A DNA stretch of 26,058 nt from an uncultured Oscillospiraceae bacterium (GTDB lineage Bacteria; Bacillota_A; Clostridia; Oscillospirales; Oscillospiraceae). The stretch covers positions 1 through 26,058 of the forward strand of contig CALXGC010000029.1 in the NCBI GenBank assembly GCA_944387755.1. The letters are read 5' to 3'. A program made the translations under genes and the position numbers. Below the pieces are notes generated by a model. The model had not been told where the DNA came from. It searched no databases and saw nothing but the letters and a program-made list of their open reading frames with translations. Below are positions 21,989 through 26,058 of this stretch, piece by piece; position 1 is the first letter of the stretch; each line of letters begins with the position of its first letter.

Positions 21989-22561
21989 TTACTGCGTCTC
22001 CAGCAGGCGCCAGAGCCGGTATCCGCTCTGCTCCGCCTGGTCCCCCAGCTCTGCAAACAGCTGAGACAGGCAGGAGTCCGCAACAGCTCCGGCGGCGGAC
22101 TGCGCGGCGTCCGCCCGGCGGCGGAAGCGCTGAAACAGCGTCCGGAGCGCCTGGTCCAGGGGGCCGGACAGGGCGGTTTCCTGCCGGGAGGGGGAGAAGC
22201 GGACGCCGGTGATGAGGAAGTGGGCGGCGGACAGGCGGCGCTGTTCCCGGCTCAGCTCCCGAACCAGCCCGGACAGGACATAGGCTACCCGGCCGCGGGT
22301 GCGGCGGGCCAGGTCCCGGACGGCGCGCAGCAGGCTCTGGGTCTCCTCCATCCAGTCCTCCAGGGACTGGACATAGGGGCTGCCCTCTCCCAGGCAGCAG
22401 GGGCCGCGGTCCGGCGGGGAGAGGGCGGGAACGGCGTCCGGAGGGTTGACGGCGATGGGACTGCCGGCCTGGTCGGGCATGACCCGGTTCCAGACCCGCT
22501 GAAACGTCTCCGGGTCAAAGGGGCGGAGGGTGAGGGGGGAATCTGGGCGTGTGGGCTCCAT
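21989..22561 (-). CDS. Hypothetical protein, possible degenerate ferritin-like domain
   Basis: The 190-residue protein has a Pro-rich N-terminal part (PFDPETFQRVWNRVMPDQ, then a CCLG motif at about 55-58) and a long helical part from residue 68 on. The helical pattern (LEDWMEETQSLLRAVRDLARRT... REQRRLSAAHFLITGVRFSP) reminds me of ferritin-like proteins of Clostridia that have an FxxVWxRVMPD start, but the usual Glu and His metal ligands are mostly missing, so function is open. Start ATG 22561 is preferred to a start 7 codons earlier because AAGGAGG precedes it. It lies 65 nt after znuB and 31 nt before the hydrolase gene, probably in the same transcript. A role in metal handling would fit the neighbours but is only inferred. 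Confidence 0.75.
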   Translation of the reverse strand: MEPTRPDSPLTLRPFDPETFQRVWNRVMPDQAGSPIAVNPPDAVPALSPPDRGPCCLGEGSPYVQSLEDWMEETQSLLRAVRDLARRTRGRVAYVLSGLVRELSREQRRLSAAHFLITGVRFSPSRQETALSGPLDQALRTLFQRFRRRADAAQSAAGAVADSCLSQLFAELGDQAEQSGYRLWRLLETQ

Positions 22562-22626
22562 GTGGGACGGCCTCCTTATCATTGTTCAGGTTCCCCCTAT
22601 TCTATGCGGGGAGACAGGCGGTGGTC

Positions 22627-23472
22627 CTACCCCTTTTTCCGCAGCAGAATGGTGAGAAAGAACCACACAGCCAGATACAGCGTGATGGCCGCGCCGGTGG
22701 AGGAGCCGATATAATAGGAGGTCATCAGTCCGGCGACTCCCGCCAGTCCCGCCCCCAGAAGGGAGGCCAGGTGGTACTGAAACATGCTCCGGGAGATGTT
22801 CCGGGCGGAGGCCGCCGGAAGCACCAGCAGGGAGTTGATCACCAGCAGGCCCACCCAGGTCATGGACAGCGTGACCACCACGGCGATGGCCACAGAGAAG
22901 ACGGTCTCCTGCCAGAACACCCGGACGCCCCGGCTGTCCGCCAGGGCGGGGTGGACGGCGGAGAGCATCAGCTTGTTGAAGGACAGGCCCCACAGGGCCA
23001 GCACCAACAGAAGAATCAGGGCCAGAATGCCGATTTTCGCCGGCTCCACCGACAAAATGTCGCCGATGAGCAGGGAGTTGAATTTGGTAAAGGACCGGCC
23101 GCCCAGGGTGGAGATGAAAATGCCCAGCGCCACTGCGGTGGAGGAGAAGACCCCGATGACCGTGTCGCTGGCCAGAGCGGTGCGCCGGCGCACAAAGTTG
23201 AACAGCAGCGCGAAGACCACGGCGAAAATCACCGCCGCTCCGGTGGGCTCGGCAAAGCCGCACAGGGCTCCGATGGCCATGCCGGTGAAGGCGGAGTGGC
23301 CCAGGGCGTCGGAGAAGAAGGACATCCGGCTGTGGACCACCATGGTGGAGAGGACGCCGAACAGGGGCGAGATAATCAGCACAGCCAGCAGGGCGTTTTT
23401 CATGAAAAACATGGACCCAGGCTCCGCCCACTCGAAGGGGAGCAGGTCTACCAGTGCGTACCAGAGCTCCAT
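22627..23472 (-). CDS. znuB: Metal ABC transporter permease (ZnuB/MntB family)
   Basis: This is the membrane channel subunit of a zinc- or manganese-type ABC importer of the ABC-3 family. The 281 residues have about 8-9 hydrophobic helices and family blocks such as LIISPLFGVLSTMVVHSRMSFFSDALGHSAFTGMAIG and TVIGVFSSTAVALGIF, plus GLLVINSLLVLPAASARNIS. The ATG overlaps the znuC stop by one base (TAATG), so translation is coupled. The metal is taken as zinc because of the His-rich partner ZnuA, and manganese cannot be excluded. Confidence 0.93.
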   Translation of the reverse strand: MELWYALVDLLPFEWAEPGSMFFMKNALLAVLIISPLFGVLSTMVVHSRMSFFSDALGHSAFTGMAIGALCGFAEPTGAAVIFAVVFALLFNFVRRRTALASDTVIGVFSSTAVALGIFISTLGGRSFTKFNSLLIGDILSVEPAKIGILALILLLVLALWGLSFNKLMLSAVHPALADSRGVRVFWQETVFSVAIAVVVTLSMTWVGLLVINSLLVLPAASARNISRSMFQYHLASLLGAGLAGVAGLMTSYYIGSSTGAAITLYLAVWFFLTILLRKKG

Positions 23473-24275
23473 TATGCGTCCCCCTTTCGGCCCATGCGCA
23501 GGTGGAAGGTCTCATAAAACTCCGGGGAGGAGACAATTTCCTCCGGAGAGCCCACCTTCAAAATGCGCTTGTTGAGCAGAATCACTTTGTCGGCAAACTG
23601 GTTCAGGGTGGCAAAGTCGTGGGTGGACAGGAGAATGGACAGGTCGTACTCGGTGCGCAGCTCGTCCAGCATATCCAGAAGCTGGTGTTCCCCCTCGATG
23701 TCCACCCCGGACAGAGGCTCGTCCAGAATCAGAATGTGGGGCACCGGCTCCAGGGCCAGGGCCAGCAGCACCCGCTGGAGCTGGCCCCCGGACAGGCCCC
23801 CCATGGGCTTGTCCAGCAGGTCGCCTCCGTGGACCCGCTCCAGGCACTTCCGGCAGCGCTCCCGGTATTTTGAGGGGATGGGCAGGCACACCGGCCACCT
23901 GGAGGTGGCGGCGGTGAAGAAGTCCAGCACGGAGACCGGGTCCCCCCGGTCGAAGGCGGGAGACTGGGGCACATAGCCGATGAGGGGCCGGGTTCCCCCC
24001 ATCACCGTCCCGTCCGCCAGGCGGATGGCCGGTCCTCCCGCCGGGGAGAAGGTGATGTTTCCCTGGTAGCGGAGCTGTCCCAGCACGCTGCGGAACAGGG
24101 TGGACTTGCCCGCCCCGTTGGGGCCGATGAGGGCGGCGATCTCCCCGCAGTGGAGGTGGAAGGACACGTCCTCCAAAATTTCCTCCCCCTGGATGTGGAC
24201 GGACACCCCCTCCAGCTTCAGGCAGCAGGCGTCGGAACACCCGCCGGTTTTCATTCCGTGTTTGATCTTTCTCAT
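23472..24275 (-). CDS. znuC: Zinc-type metal ABC transporter ATP-binding protein
   Basis: This is the ATPase subunit that powers the metal importer. The 267 residues include Walker A GPNGAGKST (51-59), Q-loop Q104 (YVPQSP), signature LSGGQ (161-165), Walker B ILILDEP (181-187) and the switch His219 (STHD). The length and the YVPQSPAFDRGDPVSVLDFF pattern suit the ZnuC/MntA branch. ATG 24275 overlaps the znuA stop by 4 nt (ATGA). A second ATG lies 7 codons later, and the frame is open far upstream without support. A Cys-containing N-terminal extension (GGCSDACC) precedes the domain. Confidence 0.94.
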   Translation of the reverse strand: MRKIKHGMKTGGCSDACCLKLEGVSVHIQGEEILEDVSFHLHCGEIAALIGPNGAGKSTLFRSVLGQLRYQGNITFSPAGGPAIRLADGTVMGGTRPLIGYVPQSPAFDRGDPVSVLDFFTAATSRWPVCLPIPSKYRERCRKCLERVHGGDLLDKPMGGLSGGQLQRVLLALALEPVPHILILDEPLSGVDIEGEHQLLDMLDELRTEYDLSILLSTHDFATLNQFADKVILLNKRILKVGSPEEIVSSPEFYETFHLRMGRKGDA

Positions 24276-25243
24276 GGCGCGGCAGCGGCCTCCTTGTCTG
24301 GCTGGTCTGACGGAGAAAAGCTGTTGAGAACGGCGGCGAGGTTGTCCGCCATACCGTCGTAATAGTTGGCCAGACCGCCCTCCGCCGGGCCGTCCATAAG
24401 CATGGTGAGCTGGGCGACGGCGCACCCGGTCTCTCTGGAGATGGCATTGGCGGTGGCGTCGGAGCCGTTGACCTCGGTGAAAATTGCCGGCAGGCGGTGT
24501 TCTTTGACCAGTGCGGTGATCTCCACAATCTCCCTGGCGCTGGCCTCGCTGCCCTCCTCCTCCTCAATGGAGGCCAGAAGGGGAAGGCCGAAGGCGTGGG
24601 CGAAGTACTGGAAGCCGTCGTGGAAGGTGACAAGGCCGCCCACCTCCACGCCGCCCTGCTCCGCATCGGACAGGAGGTCCTGGAGGGCGCCGTCCCAGAC
24701 GTTCAGCAGAAGGGCGGCGGACTGGCCGTTTTCCCGGTACTGCTCCGCCCGGTCCGGGTCCAGCCGGGCCAGGCCGTCCTGCAGGTTTTCCACCACCTGG
24801 ACCATGTTCTCCGGGTCCATCCAGTAGTGGGGGTCAAAGTGGCCGTGGTCGTGGCCGTCCCCCTCCTCATGGACATGTCCGGCGCTCTCCAGAAGGGAGA
24901 CGCCCTGGGAGCAGTCGATGACCGCCGCCTCCGACGCCGCCAGAGCGTCCTCCATAAATTCCTCCAGCTCCACGCCGTTGATGGCGATGACGCCGGCCCG
25001 CTGGATCTTTTTCATGTCGTTGACCGTCAGGGTGTAGTCGTGAAGACAGGACACCTCTCCGGTGTTCAGCCGCTCCACGGCGACGCCGTCCACCCCCTCC
25101 GTCACCGCCTGGGCGGCCAGGTACACCGGGTAGGTGGACGCCAGAACGGTGAGGCGGACGCCGTCCCGCGCCTGTTCTCCTCCGCATCCGGGCAGAAGAA
25201 GCAGAAAAGCCAGCAGAAGAGCTGGCAGCGTTCGTTTCTGCAT
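24272..25243 (-). CDS. znuA: Zinc ABC transporter substrate-binding lipoprotein (ZnuA-like)
   Basis: This is the extracellular metal receptor (cluster 9 family) that delivers metal to the ZnuB channel. The 323 residues begin with a lipoprotein signal (lipobox LPGC, C20). Candidate metal ligands are H68 (CLHDYTL), H139 (DPHYWMDP), the His of LVTFHDGFQYF and the acidic residues in FTEVNGSD. A His-rich flexible loop (123-139, HVHEEGDGHDHGHFDPH) is characteristic of zinc rather than manganese receptors. It is the first gene of the importer operon, read from the promoter at 25287-25315. No clear Zur or MntR palindrome was found by eye. Zinc specificity is likely but inferred. Confidence 0.92.
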   Translation of the reverse strand: MQKRTLPALLLAFLLLLPGCGGEQARDGVRLTVLASTYPVYLAAQAVTEGVDGVAVERLNTGEVSCLHDYTLTVNDMKKIQRAGVIAINGVELEEFMEDALAASEAAVIDCSQGVSLLESAGHVHEEGDGHDHGHFDPHYWMDPENMVQVVENLQDGLARLDPDRAEQYRENGQSAALLLNVWDGALQDLLSDAEQGGVEVGGLVTFHDGFQYFAHAFGLPLLASIEEEEGSEASAREIVEITALVKEHRLPAIFTEVNGSDATANAISRETGCAVAQLTMLMDGPAEGGLANYYDGMADNLAAVLNSFSPSDQPDKEAAAAP

Positions 25244-25286
25244 GGGATATTCCTTTCTGCGGCGCTTTTCCCGCGTCCGCCCTCCC

Positions 25287-25315
25287 AGTATAGCGTTTTC
25301 CGCCGGGTTTGTAAA
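25287..25315 (-). promoter_or_regulatory. Promoter of the znuACB operon
   Basis: On the minus strand TTTACA (25310-25315) and TATACT (25287-25292) are 17 nt apart, each 5 of 6 to SigA consensus. The start would be near 25280, about 37 nt before the znuA ATG, which has AAAGGAA upstream. Confidence 0.7.
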
Positions 25316-25367
25316 TAAAAATTCAGAGCCGGGGGAGAGAATTCTGCCTGAATTTTGAAAATATTGC

Positions 25368-25396
25368 TTGCAATTTTGGGGAAGCTATGCTATACT
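25368..25396 (+). promoter_or_regulatory. Strong promoter of rpsB
   Basis: TTGCAA (25368-25373) and TATACT (25391-25396) are 17 nt apart, with an extended -10 TG at 25388-25389. The start is near 25403, leaving a leader of about 120 nt before rpsB. It is divergent from the znuACB promoter. Confidence 0.8.
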
Positions 25397-25402
25397 ACCA
25401 GG

Positions 25403-25522
25403 GCATTATGCCTGGGAGTGCTGATTTTCCGCCCGGTGCCGCCTCCCTTTTTCAGCGGGACGGTTGGCGGGAAATATGACGCGCCCGGAAAGATGAAACT
25501 GAATTATAGGAGGAAACAAATC
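25403..25522 (+). promoter_or_regulatory. Structured rpsB leader, candidate autoregulatory element
   Basis: The leader can form an outer stem TTTCCGCC (25426-25433) with GGCGGGAAA (25466-25474), enclosing CCG..TCCC paired with GGGA.CGG. GGCAT-T-ATGCC lies at the very 5' end (25402-25412). Ribosomal protein S2 leaders often bind S2 for feedback control. The match to a known leader family is not established here. The leader ends in ATAGGAGGAAACAAATC before the ATG. Confidence 0.5.
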
Positions 25523-26058
25523 ATGGCAGTCGTATCTATGAAGCAGCTGCTGGAGGCCGGCGTGCACTTCGGCCACCAGACCCGCCGGTGGAACCCCAAG
25601 ATGTCCGCTTACATCTACACGGAGCGCAACGGCATCTATATCATCGACCTGCAGAAGACCGTGAAGAAGCTGGAGGAGGCCTATAACTTCGTCCGCGAGC
25701 TGGGCGAGAAGGGCGAGAGCATCCTCTTCGTGGGCACCAAGAAGCAGGCCCAGGAGGCCATCAAGGAAGAGGCCGGCCGCGTGGGCATGTACTATGTGAA
25801 CGCCCGCTGGCTGGGCGGCATGCTCACCAACTTCAAGACCATGCGGGGCCGCGTGGACCGTCTCAACCAGCTGAAGAAGATGCAGGAGGACGGCACCTTC
25901 GACATGCTGCCCAAGAAGGAAGTCATGAAGCACCTGGGCGAGATTGCCAAGCTGGAGAAGTATCTGGGCGGCGTGGTGAACATGAAGAAGCTGCCCGGCG
26001 CCCTGTTCGTGGTGGACCCCCGCAAGGAGCGCAACGCCATCAACGAGGCCCGCAAGCT
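25523..26058 (+). CDS. rpsB: 30S ribosomal protein S2, 5' part (runs off the window)
   Basis: This protein of the small ribosomal subunit is needed for S1/mRNA binding and subunit assembly. The first 178 codons plus two bases are present with no stop before the window end. The sequence shows the hallmark S2 blocks [62 protein letters not shown] and [13 protein letters not shown]. Full S2 is usually about 230-260 residues, so roughly a quarter to a third is missing because of the window edge, not a mutation. The ATG follows ATAGGAGGAA. Codon bias is stronger than in neighbours, as expected for a highly expressed gene. tsf normally follows rpsB but lies outside. Confidence 0.98.
   Translation, partial: MAVVSMKQLLEAGVHFGHQTRRWNPKMSAYIYTERNGIYIIDLQKTVKKLEEAYNFVRELGEKGESILFVGTKKQAQEAIKEEAGRVGMYYVNARWLGGMLTNFKTMRGRVDRLNQLKKMQEDGTFDMLPKKEVMKHLGEIAKLEKYLGGVVNMKKLPGALFVVDPRKERNAINEARK

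Noticed and set aside
21958..22083. Upstream-extended start of the alpha/beta hydrolase
   Set aside because: The extension overlaps the preceding gene's coding end, reads as Arg/Cys-rich noise and has no ribosome binding site.
23512..24666. A 384-codon minus-strand frame overlapping znuC and znuA
   Set aside because: It is a frame shadow rich in Pro, Arg and Ala. The real frames of znuC and znuA carry all family motifs.
1..26058. Search for CRISPR repeats, tRNA/rRNA genes, transposases, phage or toxin-antitoxin genes
   Set aside because: None was visible. Intergenic gaps are short and all sizeable frames are explained by the genes listed.

Overview
The window looks like a chromosomal stretch of a high-GC, spore-forming anaerobic Firmicute. 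An Oscillospiraceae-type Clostridium relative (Flavonifractor/Oscillibacter-like) is my inference. The grounds are a complete forespore sigma factor gene (sigG), AGGAGG-type ribosome binding sites on nearly every gene, SigA-type promoters, GC-rich codons, and a final rpsB fragment with strong codon bias. No tRNA, rRNA, insertion sequence, phage gene or CRISPR array was seen.

Left edge (1-3300): sigG on the plus strand faces a MATE efflux pump. Next comes a D-2-hydroxyacid dehydrogenase with its own promoter.

Centre (3390-15310): there are two complete TRAP transporter operons, both on the minus strand. Each begins beside a divergent TetR-family regulator gene. Operon A (8813 down to 3432) is dctP-dctQ-dctM-amidohydrolase-ornithine cyclodeaminase-like protein and ends in a perfect 15-bp-arm terminator. 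Operon B (14324 down to 9787) is RraA-like protein-dctP-dctQ-dctM-carbon/nitrogen hydrolase and ends in a 20-bp-arm bidirectional terminator shared with the first tetR. Each operon has a recognisable promoter overlapped or followed by palindromes that are good TetR operator candidates. Operon B has a perfect TTGACA-17-TATAAT promoter. I infer two substrate-induced uptake and degradation modules for organic acids carrying amide or amine groups. The actual substrates cannot be read from sequence.

Right of centre (15316-19866): an AraC-type regulator lies directly downstream of a glycerol-kinase-like FGGY kinase. A class V PLP aminotransferase (PhnW/AGT-like) and an orphan lipoprotein follow on the plus strand. 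Several enzymes in the window keep their fold and most motifs but lack one key residue of the reference family: the kinase (Arg83 position is Gly), the RraA protein (Arg is Cys), the aminotransferase (C-terminal Arg is Gln) and the cyclodeaminase homologue (Asp is Val). This suggests family members with shifted substrates.

Right end (19948-26058): a minus-strand series runs znuA-znuC-znuB (zinc-type ABC importer), a putative ferritin-like protein, an alpha/beta hydrolase and an FMN alpha-hydroxy-acid oxidase homologue with a cysteine-rich N-terminus. The last gene has its own promoter, placed so that read-through mRNA, but not its own mRNA, could hide its ribosome binding site. The window ends inside rpsB, which has a strong extended -10 promoter and a structured leader of about 120 nt.
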